A DNA stretch of 64,000 bases from Flectonema sp. DT1601 (Eukaryota; Euglenozoa; Diplonemea; Diplonemida; Diplonemidae): NCBI GenBank assembly GCA_964019425.1, contig OZ025809.1, positions 851,588 through 915,587 on the forward strand, in the 5' to 3' direction. Both the position numbers and the translations under genes were made by a program. Shown here in pieces: positions 50,616 through 60,293 of this stretch. The notes beneath the pieces are model-generated. The model made no database searches and was not told the DNA's origin. It saw nothing but the letters and a program-made list of their open reading frames with translations. Within the stretch, counting starts at the first letter, position 1. Every line of letters begins with the position of its first letter.

Positions 50616-52875
50616 GAAAGTTGTATCCGAGAAATTGAAATTAAACGAAGAGGCTCAGAGCATGTTAACTCTCCAACTAAACGTCAATAGAAGAGTTTCA
50701 AAGGTACAGAATTTACATTACACTGGAAAAGATGAGTTGAAAAAATGGGAAGAAATGGTAGAAGCGGAAGTAAAAGAAAAGAAAGTCCTCTTGGAACTTT
50801 TAGGAAGAAGAGAAGAGGAACTAGCACTAGTAATGCGACGTGAACAGATGCAAATCGGAAAACTTAGAACGATAATCGAAAGGCTATCTCGAGAAAAAAA
50901 ATTCCACGAAGAAAGGAGAATGCAACTCTCAAAAGACTTATTTGAGGAGAGAAAAAACGCATCTCGTTATAAAGAAACTATTTTGATTGATGTAAAGACT
51001 GAAAATATGAAACTTCTTAACGAACTGCACGAGGGTGATCTTCGTAAGTCCTATTCAAAGAACGCAGCTGCGGAGATGTGCTCAAACTGTTTTTCTAAGA
51101 TTGAAAAACCATCTCAAACCGGAGGTAATAATCTTAAGAATCGATGTAACGTCTTAGTCATGACGAGCGCTGTCGCAAAGTTAGAAACAAGAGAAGCGGA
51201 GAGTCAATCACGTCTTCTATCACAACGTGTTCGAGAACTGGAACTAGTCTTAGGAAGTATGATGGACTTAACACCATCAAGTAATCACCGTGGTGGTGAT
51301 ACTACTTTAAGCAAACAGGACATCGCTTGGAAAGTTATTTCTGCACTAAAATTCGTCAAAGCAACCCACAGTGAACTTTGTTCAGTTGTCGATCTCACGA
51401 TGGGTAATATAAAACCGTTACTGACTAGTGCAAGGGAAGCATCGGGACTCCTTGTAAAGTATCTCTCTGGGGAACTCAAAGAGAATGACTTATGCCCTGC
51501 AAGGAAAAGAGAACAAGAAATGATAAGTATGATGATTTCACACTTACAACTCTACTCGGATGACAAAGACTCAATTGATGTTCTTTTTAATGGAATCATG
51601 AGCGGTAAAGGTGCCGTACCAAGGGAACAACGACCAACCACTTGTGACCAGGAAGTTCAAACGGAAGCTAAGAATGAAAAAAAGCAAAAAAAACCAGCTG
51701 GAAAAGGTAAAAATATTATCTCTCTCGCAGCAAGCATAGAGGCAGTGATGAAAAGAGATGATAACGAAAGTGAAGAAGAAAATCCTTCTTCTCCAACAGG
51801 GTTGGAGTTTGTTATACCGGATACCAAAGTCACGTCGTCAGTTTCAAATTTCGAGGCACGGGCGGCTTCGCGATTTGCTGGAAAAATTAAGCAGCAGACG
51901 GCATCACAAAATAGGTCTAGCTCATCTCAACAGAAATCACGTTCGGGAAAAAAGTCTCTACCTCAACCGCAATCAGAAACTCTCTTTCAAGAACCAGAAG
52001 CAGCACCACAGACAACAATTCCGTTACAGAATGAGCTTATAAAGGATGATGAAGACAACAACAGTCCTCTAACAGAAGAACCGAAACCATCTCCGTCACT
52101 GAAGCTTCAGAACACATCATCTGATGTTGTTGAATCAATCAATGAAGTACCAGTTGGTGTTGATTCTAAATATCAATTATCTGAAAGTATAATATCAGAG
52201 CACACTACTACATTACTACATACTGATGTTATCGAAAAGAGTAATCACCCAGAGCATTCTATTGATGTTCCAGAGGAATCCTTTGACAGCGATAAGACTT
52301 CACCTCGTAAAGTATTTGATGCTGGAGGTGATATTTCAGTATCTTCGAATGACGGTGATGGGGATGGGGATGGGGATGGGGATGGGGATAGAGATAGAGA
52401 CGGCAGCGCTGCTTCTTTCGCTGTTAGTGTGGTAGAGAAACAGGAACCGGAAATAATAAAACATGAAGTTACTGAATCTGACGCAAACAATAATAAGCCT
52501 TCGAAACAATCATTCGACGACAATAAAACAGTTGAAGATATCATTCCTGTTAAACCTGTAACTCCTCCATCACCAACAGCATTTACCAAAGCGATGCTCT
52601 CTCGTAAAAGGAAATCATCCAACGAGTCGGTTCCGAAACCTCCGACAGAACAACGTCGCTCAAAACCACCAGATATGTTCCCTTATACTACTGGTACTAC
52701 TGGTGATGATGTTACTGGTGATGAACTCCCTAAAATACCGAATCACACTAATAGTCTTCCCCACCAGGAACAGCCTCTCAAAGAGAACGGTTTCGATCAG
52801 CTTCCGTCAATTGCTCCGACAACGGCGAAGCCGCAGAAGCTGCGACCTGCCAGAAAATGGGATTCTATGATGTAG
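50596..52875 (+). CDS. Coiled-coil protein with a long disordered tail
   Basis: A 759-residue protein. Residues about 25-150 form a strong coiled coil rich in Glu, Lys and Arg (KKWEEMVEAEVKEKKVLLEL). A second helical region covers about 190-300. From about 360 on the protein is Ser/Pro/Asp-rich and disordered, with a DGDGDGDGDGDGDRDRDG tract from a GGGGAT repeat. No enzymatic motif is visible. Coiled-coil proteins of this type often belong to the cytoskeleton, centrosome or flagellum, but nothing here decides that. The start follows a T-rich tract and CAG (50562); upstream ATGs are noted separately. Confidence 0.72.
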   Translation: MTAAVDEKVVSEKLKLNEEAQSMLTLQLNVNRRVSKVQNLHYTGKDELKKWEEMVEAEVKEKKVLLELLGRREEELALVMRREQMQIGKLRTIIERLSREKKFHEERRMQLSKDLFEERKNASRYKETILIDVKTENMKLLNELHEGDLRKSYSKNAAAEMCSNCFSKIEKPSQTGGNNLKNRCNVLVMTSAVAKLETREAESQSRLLSQRVRELELVLGSMMDLTPSSNHRGGDTTLSKQDIAWKVISALKFVKATHSELCSVVDLTMGNIKPLLTSAREASGLLVKYLSGELKENDLCPARKREQEMISMMISHLQLYSDDKDSIDVLFNGIMSGKGAVPREQRPTTCDQEVQTEAKNEKKQKKPAGKGKNIISLAASIEAVMKRDDNESEEENPSSPTGLEFVIPDTKVTSSVSNFEARAASRFAGKIKQQTASQNRSSSSQQKSRSGKKSLPQPQSETLFQEPEAAPQTTIPLQNELIKDDEDNNSPLTEEPKPSPSLKLQNTSSDVVESINEVPVGVDSKYQLSESIISEHTTTLLHTDVIEKSNHPEHSIDVPEESFDSDKTSPRKVFDAGGDISVSSNDGDGDGDGDGDGDRDRDGSAASFAVSVVEKQEPEIIKHEVTESDANNNKPSKQSFDDNKTVEDIIPVKPVTPPSPTAFTKAMLSRKRKSSNESVPKPPTEQRRSKPPDMFPYTTGTTGDDVTGDELPKIPNHTNSLPHQEQPLKENGFDQLPSIAPTTAKPQKLRPARKWDSMM
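52350..52389 (+). repeat. GGGGAT tandem repeat, potential G-quadruplex
   Basis: Five GGGG runs separated by AT on the coding strand. It encodes the alternating Asp-Gly tract of the coiled-coil protein. The layout can form an intramolecular G-quadruplex in DNA or mRNA. Confidence 0.75.
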
Positions 52876-53132
52876 TTGAGCTCAGATCTGTTTTATAATA
52901 AGTCTGGTACTATCACTTTCAGGTGGTATTTCGTTAAGTGAGAATCTCAATAATACGCTATCGCCTTGCAAAACACTTTACTTTCCAGTGACAGTGATAT
53001 TGCTCGTTAAGTTAGTTTTTGTTTTGGTCCCTTTTCCCTCTCCATGAACGGGTAAGTTATAACTCTTCTTTTCAGCAACATCTGAACAACAAGTGTAAGA
53101 AGTAGTAGTAGTACTCGATAAAGAGATCAGCA

Positions 53133-54623
53133 ATGGATTGGGTGAAGAATCATCCTCTTGAAGGTGACAATCTCCGTATTAATTTCTATAATTATATTTG
53201 GAAGAAGAATAAAGATTTCGAAAGTTGTAAAAATATCCTCGTACCAGACACTGTAATCTATGATCATAATTTCCCAAGAGGATGGTATTGCTATGATAAG
53301 AAAGGTGTTGGTGAATTTAAAAAGAAACAAGGCAACGAACTGGATGCTTCAAGCATTCTCAGCGTCTTTCGAAAACCAAGTGGATGTGACATCCTCGCAA
53401 GTTATATGTCTCGTTCTGAAGATGCAACAGAAACGATTGTACAATTCTTCGATTATGATTCACTGACTTACTTCTTAACAAACCAACAGACTAAAAACGA
53501 TGGAATCTTACAAAGATTCATCTCTCCAAAAGGTTTTAACAACAGTGTTATCCAAGTCGTATGGAGTCCAAGAGTTTGCTTGCTTCAGAGAAAAACAAAT
53601 ATTCACTCTTTATACGATACGTCAATACCCGCTTATACAAGAGCAGTGACTTATGAAGGACCCAGTCATTTCGGTGAAGATAGCGTTTGCGCTTTGTCAG
53701 TTACGGAACGTATTAAGGGTATATGTAATAACATAGCGATTCATTTTAATTGTGCTGAGCATAGTAAAGTATTAACTAGATTTGTTTTGTATTTTAAAGT
53801 CGATAGTGAAGATTCTATTTGGTTTTTGTGGTGTGATTCTGTTCGGGTTGGAAGTCGATCTGGAGTACCTCGACCACTTGAGCTGTCACCCAAATATACA
53901 TTAAAATATGAGCGTAGTTCTGTCTCTGGACGGATGGCTCGTCTTGCAGCAGATGAGAAACAGCATTCCTTATCCAGAGAGAGTCTCTCTCATGGTCGTA
54001 TGACTAGAATTGGTAAGCTGAGAGGGAATCCTGTTAGGAAATCAGAGAACTGTGATCGACCACCAGACAACAACACTGCTCAGGGCGCACCAGCTGTCGC
54101 ATGTCACTTGGAACGCATTCGAGATCGCATTGTCTTGCTTCGCGATTGTTGGATGCGTGTCACACCTGAAATTAGTAAGCAATACTTAGTCATTCAAGAT
54201 AATAAAAAGAAACTCATACGCAGTCTAGATGAAGTTTCTTATGTAATTTATAGTCATTTTCAAGTTCACTGCGCACCCGAATTCGTATTTGAGTTGCCAT
54301 CAGTGTTTAAGGAAGTGTTGATGGATGAGTTTAAGAAATTTCAAAAAGTATTTAAATTTCCAATGGAAGAGACTGTGGATGGAAACTGTTACCGGATACC
54401 TCCAGAGTTGTCGACTGTTGTTTCAAAAGTAAATATTGATAGTCACAGTTGGATCCAGTCGTATTTTTTAACTTTAGAAAGATCATTAAAACTTCTCTCT
54501 CATCCACTAGTAGAACGAGCGGCAATTCATATCGTCAGAGGAATGAACTTCTCTAACGATGAAGAACAATCCAAAAATGGAAATACCATTCACGATGATG
54601 ACAGCTATAGTGTTTCTGAGTAG
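53133..54623 (+). CDS. Protein of unknown function, 496 residues
   Basis: One exon without introns. The first 250 residues look globular: DNLRINFYNYIWKKNKDFES, NFPRGWYCYDKKGVGEF, VWSPRVCLLQRKTNIHSLYD and SIWFLWCDSVRVGSRSGVP are rich in aromatic residues. Residues about 255-320 are basic and Ser-rich. The last 170 residues are helical (LERIRDRIVLLRDCWMRVTP). I recognise no family and give no function. Candidate acceptors are cttcttttcag (53075) and gatcag, which ends 2 bases before the ATG. Confidence 0.7.
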   Translation: MDWVKNHPLEGDNLRINFYNYIWKKNKDFESCKNILVPDTVIYDHNFPRGWYCYDKKGVGEFKKKQGNELDASSILSVFRKPSGCDILASYMSRSEDATETIVQFFDYDSLTYFLTNQQTKNDGILQRFISPKGFNNSVIQVVWSPRVCLLQRKTNIHSLYDTSIPAYTRAVTYEGPSHFGEDSVCALSVTERIKGICNNIAIHFNCAEHSKVLTRFVLYFKVDSEDSIWFLWCDSVRVGSRSGVPRPLELSPKYTLKYERSSVSGRMARLAADEKQHSLSRESLSHGRMTRIGKLRGNPVRKSENCDRPPDNNTAQGAPAVACHLERIRDRIVLLRDCWMRVTPEISKQYLVIQDNKKKLIRSLDEVSYVIYSHFQVHCAPEFVFELPSVFKEVLMDEFKKFQKVFKFPMEETVDGNCYRIPPELSTVVSKVNIDSHSWIQSYFLTLERSLKLLSHPLVERAAIHIVRGMNFSNDEEQSKNGNTIHDDDSYSVSE

Positions 54624-55077
54624 TTCAACGTGTCTTTTTTTCTTAATTCTTTTTTTATTAATTAGTTTTTGATTTTTTTTTTTTTGTACCTACAAACCCA
54701 TTGTTCGGTAGAAAGAGAATTGTGGCAGCGTAACTACCTATTCCTTTATTAGGATTTTCTACCGGTTGCGCACAAACAAAATAAAAGTGTGAGTGAGTAA
54801 GTAAAAAGTGAAGTTTGCCGATTCTTTTTTTTTTTTTGTGTTCATTTACACCTTCCTTGTTGTCAACAATCAATTTGTCGTATTTTATTAAAAAAAATAA
54901 CAACTCATGTTTCTTTTTCTCAAGCCATTATTTACATTATGTGGGTGCGTTACAATACGTAGTTGTTTTTACAAGTTCTTTTTTTTTTTCCCCTCCTTTT
55001 TTTTTTTTTTTTTCAGTTTTTCTGTCCTTTTCAGGCTGTGTGTGTCATCCGATACAGAAAGTGATGTTATCTTATTG
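54624..55077 (+). other. Intergenic stretch with polypyrimidine tract and upstream ORF
   Basis: About 450 bases. T and C-rich DNA at 54978-55034 ends in two CAG acceptors (55015 and 55034). A frame open from 54907 through this tract would give a Phe-rich extension, which I reject. A four-codon frame (55064-55078, MLSY, stop) ends in TGATG, overlapping the main ATG. Confidence 0.55.
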
Positions 55078-56235
55078 ATGTTTGTATTAAGTCATCAAAG
55101 ACGAACTCTAAGAGATGCGATAGTCAGAGGATTTGGTGATACAAGGCTCGAATTATTAAAGAGAGAGTTAGGAAGGCCCGGTTATGAAATCCTAACGAAC
55201 CCACCTGGTCCGGCTGAGACCAGACAGATACGTGCTGATATCCACAAAATGACTTGTGAGATAAAACTAATGAATCTCGTTAGTAAACATAAGTATGATA
55301 TCACTGTCATATGTGCTGCATTACAACGATGTACAAGATTAGATAATATTAATCTGCTTTGGAAAGTATTCTCTCTATCGACTCATCCAAAACGAGTTGG
55401 ATTTATGATCGTCGCTCTTCGAAGAATGCGCCAGTTCGAATCCGGAAAAATGCTTTTTTATGAAACCTTTGACGCAATGGGGTACGAAGCAGACAGCCAC
55501 GAAATTTTTGCTGCCCTTGTATTGGCAAAGCATCACAGTCTGAAGGAGTTTGAAATGCTGTGGAGCTTTTTAGAGAGTCAGGAACTAGATCTTAGTCGGT
55601 ACCAAAAACTACGTTCACTCTTCTTTGCGACGTATGGCAAGTCAGAAGAGTGTATTAAATGTCTTGAGATTTGTCTTTTAAACCAAAAATACACCAAATG
55701 GGATTATTGGCAGCTTTCTAAGAGTCTTAACAGGGCAAACGCAGACCCAAAATTCCACACTGCGGCTCGCAAACTTGCTGAAGATAATGGTTATGATGTG
55801 GTAAGTAGCTTCTCTTGTGCAGAAATAGCAACTGCTGCCCTGAAAAAAGGAGATTACAAATTAGCAGCAAAGTTTTTAGAAGAATTCTCTCTTGAATCGT
55901 ATTCAATATGTTTGCTTTCGGCGGAGATTTGCCTCATTCTGCTCCACGTTACGAAGGATAAAAAACATTTAACCAGTCTCGCCAAGGTTGCTCGTCTCGC
56001 TGAAAGTCGGGTCTCAGAAGGTCTAGAAACGACTCCATTCCATATCGACACGTTGTGGATGTCAAAATTTATATCGTCTGCTCATCATCCTAATTTTTTA
56101 TCGTCTTCGGAGGGTAATTTAATTGAGTGTTGTCGGTGGTATAGAAAATGTTTTGTTCCCGCTACTGTAAAACGACGACCTCCTAATCTGAGTAGTATTC
56201 TTAACCTTGATGACATTAGTGAGAGTAAGTCATAA
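55078..56235 (+). CDS. PPR-like helical-repeat protein
   Basis: A 385-residue protein starting at ATG 55078, after the polypyrimidine tract and CAG at 55034. Paired helices repeat through the protein: DITVICAALQRCTRLDNINL, GFMIVALRRMRQFESGKMLF, SHEIFAALVLAKHHSLKEF and DYWQLSKSLNRANADPKF, with spacing near 35 residues, as in degenerate pentatricopeptide repeats. The N-terminus is basic (SHQRRTLRDAIVRG). A role in organellar RNA handling is likely by family, though alpha-solenoids of other kinds cannot be excluded. Like the PPR-like gene at 19164, it has a very short upstream ORF touching its start. Confidence 0.65.
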   Translation: MFVLSHQRRTLRDAIVRGFGDTRLELLKRELGRPGYEILTNPPGPAETRQIRADIHKMTCEIKLMNLVSKHKYDITVICAALQRCTRLDNINLLWKVFSLSTHPKRVGFMIVALRRMRQFESGKMLFYETFDAMGYEADSHEIFAALVLAKHHSLKEFEMLWSFLESQELDLSRYQKLRSLFFATYGKSEECIKCLEICLLNQKYTKWDYWQLSKSLNRANADPKFHTAARKLAEDNGYDVVSSFSCAEIATAALKKGDYKLAAKFLEEFSLESYSICLLSAEICLILLHVTKDKKHLTSLAKVARLAESRVSEGLETTPFHIDTLWMSKFISSAHHPNFLSSSEGNLIECCRWYRKCFVPATVKRRPPNLSSILNLDDISESKS

Positions 56236-56356
56236 GTCACTTTATATTACGTTCGCAGTAATTCAGTTGTTGTTATGTAACTTTATAATCTAACCAATAC
56301 TTCAATCAGTTTAAGTAACAACATGACGGGTTGAATTGTTATCTAGGTAAGATAAC

Positions 56357-57389
56357 ATGCCTGGAGAAGGGGCATTTCACCCAACTTGGGTGAATTTTAA
56401 ACCCCTGCGGGGAGCGCCAGTGGTGGCGAGACCAGCTTCAGCTTCGAATACAGATGTGAGATCAAGAAGAGTAAGACAACGGCCATCTACAGCAGCAGGA
56501 CTTCATCGGAAAAGTAACGTTGAAGGTCCATATGAAGGACAAGATCACTCTGGTTTAGAAACAAGTACGCCTCTTAGCTTAGCTGTTGAAGAACCTACCA
56601 GATTTATGCAGATAACACCAAAGCGAGACGACTGTCTTTTCACTTCTTCCTTGAACTCTCCTGAGCAGGGAACTGTTCAACGAATGGAACAACTAGAACC
56701 TGTACCAAACGCCAGTGAAGCTCCTGCAACAAATGCGCAAGTCATTGATTTCACTACGTATTCACTAAAGAAATCGAAAAAAGAAGAGAGGGAAAAGGAC
56801 AGAGAAGGAATGCCGGGGCTCCACGATTTTGGAGCTCACATTCCGGAAACTGCTAAGGAGGAATCTCCAGTTTTTGCTGTTCCTGTGGAAGAGAAAAAAC
56901 CGAAGAAAAGACCGCAGCTTTCTCCCGACCGATTCACTTCAAGAAGCCCTTCTATAACATCACCAAACTCTGAGAAGTATACCGTCCCTGGGAGTCCTAC
57001 AAGTCCTCCTATCAACGGTTGTCAAGAAGGAAAAGAAATTAACGAAATCAAAGACAATAAAGATAACAAGGAAGTCATAGAACCTATTGAGCTGACCCGC
57101 GCTGACAAAAAAGCAATCGTCAAAGAAAATATTGGAGGCGTTTTTGCCACCGAGGCGTTTGACGCTAATGCTGAGGTATGTTATTTGTGTTACTCATCAG
57201 TCAGATGATGTGAGTACATCACTGTATCGAATTAACTAAAAAAAGGTTGACAAAGATGCCTTACAAGATGAACTCATTCAAGACATGAGAGCGGAAATAT
57301 CGGAATTATCTGAGCAGGTAAAAAATATAGAAAAAACCCTTAAGAAATTAAAAAGAGAGATGAACAGACCTTGCTGTCTTGTTTCGTAA
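56357..57389 (+). CDS. Disordered protein with C-terminal CaaX box
   Basis: Two exons, 56357-57175 and 57246-57389, joined by a 70-base intron (GTATGT...TAAAAAAAG); the phase agrees and the protein has 320 residues. The first 230 residues are Pro/Ser/Glu-rich and lack a fold. An acidic and basic helical stretch (about 235-310) ends in a coiled coil, KNIEKTLKKLKREM. The last residues are NRPCCLVS: the final four, CLVS, fit a farnesylation CaaX box, and the Cys before it could be palmitoylated. That would place the protein at the plasma or flagellar membrane. Function is unknown. The exon 2 reading depends on the splice; without it the protein would end at 57208 and lose the CaaX box. Confidence 0.72.
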
Positions 57390-57912
57390 ATTCATTGTTG
57401 TGCGAAGACTTAGACAGCTGTTCATGACTCACATTATTATCATTTTGGTGACGCCAAGTGAGAGTCTCACTGTTCGCTACTAACTGATGTTTGCTTCTCT
57501 CTTACCATATTTGCTATTTTTAATTTTTTCATTTTGTATCTGAAAAAGGCTTACATAATGCCAACATTCTTTTGGTACGAAAAAAAAAAGAAAAGAAATC
57601 CGTAACAGGAAGTTACGATAAATAAAGAAGGAAAACGTATTGCGATATTTCATCTTTTTTTTGGATTGCTTTAATTATTCTTTTATAAACTACTTGTCCT
57701 TGTATTATATTGTATGTCAGGTTCTTATTTTTTCAACTCTTTTACAACACGTTGATATTACTTCTCTTCTTACGATGTTTTTAAATACTTGCTCGTTAGG
57801 TTTTTTTTTCTTCTCTCTCGGGATATTTACACAAAACAAAAAAGCTATTGTTACAAATAGTTGTGTTGTATTTTTAGTGTGAAAACAATTTTTTTCAACA
57901 GGAAGCAGAAAT
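57390..57912 (+). other. Intergenic stretch, no gene seen
   Basis: About 520 bases with T-rich strings. A frame at 57640-57882 is hydrophobic only because of T-rich DNA and has no acceptor. The acceptor for the next gene is atttttttcaacag, ending 57901. Confidence 0.55.
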
Positions 57913-59310
57913 ATGGAGAGACTTCCAACATCTGTGCCTCCTCCGCGGCCGTATGGCTTTAGTCGGACACCTAATTTAAAAGGAATGGTGCAGGGTACCG
58001 AAGTAAAAAGTGGTAGAAAAAAGTCAATGGAGGTAGTAACAGTTAGTGCAACTGGTGAGCGGGTTGCGAATACGAGTGGAAAAAGATCTGATGGAGGAGG
58101 ATCACAGGTGGGAGAGATATTATCTCAAACACCATCAGCAGCAGCAGCCACTCCGATGGATAATCGATTCGTTATTAGAGTTGCTTGTGATGTTGGAAAC
58201 AGAAAGATGAACATCGAAGTTAGATTTCCATCACGGCCGTCATCAATGCCAAAATTATTATTACAATTTGAAAAGACTCTTGTTTGGGATTGGATGGGTG
58301 ATGGTCGTATCACTCCAATATCTATTTCACATTTATTAATTTGGACTGATTCAGAATGGAGATATTTATGTAATCCGGCAGACTTAGATCCTGGTGATCA
58401 AATTTATGTTTTTCAAAAATATCAACAGAGGTATTCTCAAGAGCCATTACCTCCTCCAAGATTTCTTGTTGATATTGGTGAGAAAGTTAATTTTAGAGAC
58501 AGTGGTAGTTTACGAGTTGGTAGTGATCTTTATGGTAAGAAAGTAAACTTTGAACTCCGCTATCAACAACTACCCTCAACAATGGATGAATTACGACTAG
58601 ACTGTGAAAGGTTAATGAGTTTAGAAGGATTATATCATAGACCACAAGGCTGTAGTGCTCATGATGTAGTTATTAATAGATTCGCTTTATGGGATGAAGG
58701 TCTTGATGCGTGGTTGAACTTAGCAACAGCGCAAACACTCGAAGATGGACAACAATTATATTGTCATCAGGCTACTGTTGTTGAAGATGAAGGAGCAATG
58801 CCTCCTCCAAGTTGTGTAGTTCCAGGGGGATCAATGCTGTCAGACTTGTGGAATCTTTATAACAGAATCGATGTTAATCACACGGGTGCTATCTTACAAG
58901 ATGATCTAGTCCATACCTTTGCTGCTCTCGGACTCAATTTCCCAAACGAGTCATACGCTGATATGTTCGAGTCATGTGACTTAGATAGAGATGGCACTCT
59001 CTGCTTTTCCGAGTTCTCTCAAATTGGGCTTTTGTATCCTTCGATAGTGGGATACCTCATTCATATGGCAGAAGAATTTCAATTGTACTGGAAACAACGA
59101 GCAACGTTTCTTCAAAAAGAACGAATCAATAAAAAAGAACTCCTCGCAGCCAGGGAAAAGGAAGCCTCACTCAGAGCACTTGAATCTGAACTGCACGCAA
59201 AACGACGAGAGTACGATGCTGAGCATCGTGTGATGCTTGCTGCTGTTGGTATACCTGACGAAGAATCATTCAGAAGAAAATCTCAAAGACAGCTTCGTGG
59301 TGATCTCTGA
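57913..59310 (+). CDS. EF-hand protein with two related N-terminal domains and a C-terminal coiled coil
   Basis: A 465-residue protein. Two segments look like copies of one domain: residues about 84-170 (FVIRVACDVGNRKMNIEVRF ... LLIWTDSEWRYLCNPADL ... GDQIYVFQ) and about 183-292 (LYGKKVNFELRY ... FALWDEGLDAWLNLATAQTL ... GQQLYCHQ). Both have strand-helix-strand order with a Trp-containing strand and end in G(D/Q)Q(I/L)Y. Such a shape suggests a ubiquitin-like or PB1-like fold, but I cannot confirm it. An EF-hand pair follows (about 318-385, with DLDRDGTLCFSEF), then a coiled coil (about 405-450). A cytoskeletal calcium-sensing role is plausible. The acceptor ends at 57901. Confidence 0.75.
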   Translation: MERLPTSVPPPRPYGFSRTPNLKGMVQGTEVKSGRKKSMEVVTVSATGERVANTSGKRSDGGGSQVGEILSQTPSAAAATPMDNRFVIRVACDVGNRKMNIEVRFPSRPSSMPKLLLQFEKTLVWDWMGDGRITPISISHLLIWTDSEWRYLCNPADLDPGDQIYVFQKYQQRYSQEPLPPPRFLVDIGEKVNFRDSGSLRVGSDLYGKKVNFELRYQQLPSTMDELRLDCERLMSLEGLYHRPQGCSAHDVVINRFALWDEGLDAWLNLATAQTLEDGQQLYCHQATVVEDEGAMPPPSCVVPGGSMLSDLWNLYNRIDVNHTGAILQDDLVHTFAALGLNFPNESYADMFESCDLDRDGTLCFSEFSQIGLLYPSIVGYLIHMAEEFQLYWKQRATFLQKERINKKELLAAREKEASLRALESELHAKRREYDAEHRVMLAAVGIPDEESFRRKSQRQLRGDL

Positions 59311-59522
59311 TTTCTTTATTCTGATAATGACTCACTGCAGTCTTAAGAAGTCCCGTAGATAGTTATTCCTTTTTTTAGATTTTCACTTTGTGATATAATT
59401 CATTCCTGTTTTGAGTTTCTTTAGTGGTAGTAGTTTGTATCTCATTTATTGTTGTTTGTTTGTTTGGTATTTTTATTATAAATCTCCTCTTTCAGATCTC
59501 AAGGGACTACTAAAACACTAAG

Positions 59523-60066
59523 ATGGTGAAGTCAATCTCACGCCGTAAGCAGCGCAAGGCACACTTTACTGCGCCATCCCACGTATGAAATTATAATTAT
59601 TTATTGATAATTACGAATGAATGAATACCCAAATATCAATACAATAGGTTCGCCGTATCATCATGAGCTCAACCCTCGCTGGTGACCTCAGAACAAAGCA
59701 CAACGTGAGAGCCGTCCCAATTCGTAAGGTATGATATTATGATGATTGAGAAGTTTGTTTATGATTTGATATATAAATTAATAAACTAAAATAAAACATC
59801 AGGGAGATGAAGTAAAGGTGATCCGTGGATCCCACAAGGGACGTGACGGAAAGGTTGTTGCTTGCTACAGAAAGAAGTGGGCCATCCACGTTGAGAAGAT
59901 CTCAAGAGAGAAGGCCAACGGATCAACCGTTCCAGTCCCAATTCACCCGTCAAACGTTCAGATCATCAGATTGAAGATGGACAACGACAGAAAGAGTCTT
60001 CTTACTCGTAAGGACCGCTCAGCTTCCACAAAGGGAAAGGTTACCCAAATGCAGGACATCAACTAA
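59523..60066 (+). CDS. RPL26: Large-subunit ribosomal protein uL24 (RPL26)
   Basis: Three exons: 59523-59582, 59648-59728 and 59803-60066, giving 134 residues. The joined product runs [20 protein letters not shown], then [19 protein letters not shown], then [19 protein letters not shown], the last being the KOW motif. Eukaryotic L26 is about 145 residues. The protein sits near the exit tunnel on the 60S subunit. Introns are 65 bases (GTATGA...CAATAG) and 74 bases (GTATGA...CATCAG). Codons are clearly more C-ending (ATC, GTC, CTC, AAC) than in the neighbours, as expected for a highly expressed gene. The acceptor ctcctctttcag ends at 59495, so a 27-base 5' UTR would remain. Confidence 0.95.
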
Positions 60067-60293
60067 GTAATCCCTCAGAAAGTATAGTTCTTGAGACATC
60101 ATCTTGAGTTCAACTCATTCAGTAATAAATATCCCACTCGTGTGTGTTGTTGTGTTTTTATAAATTATTATAATTATTTACTCACAGACCTACACAACAT
60201 TAAATATAGCAAGTCAAGTCGAACACACAGATTCAACATTATTAACTAATATTATATTATTGTAGCTTTCATTAAATTCATTGGTTTACAGCA

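Noticed and set aside
54907-55077. N-terminal extension of the second PPR-like protein
   Set aside because: It reads through the polypyrimidine tract and the CAG acceptors, giving a Phe string; the ATG at 55078 is far more likely.
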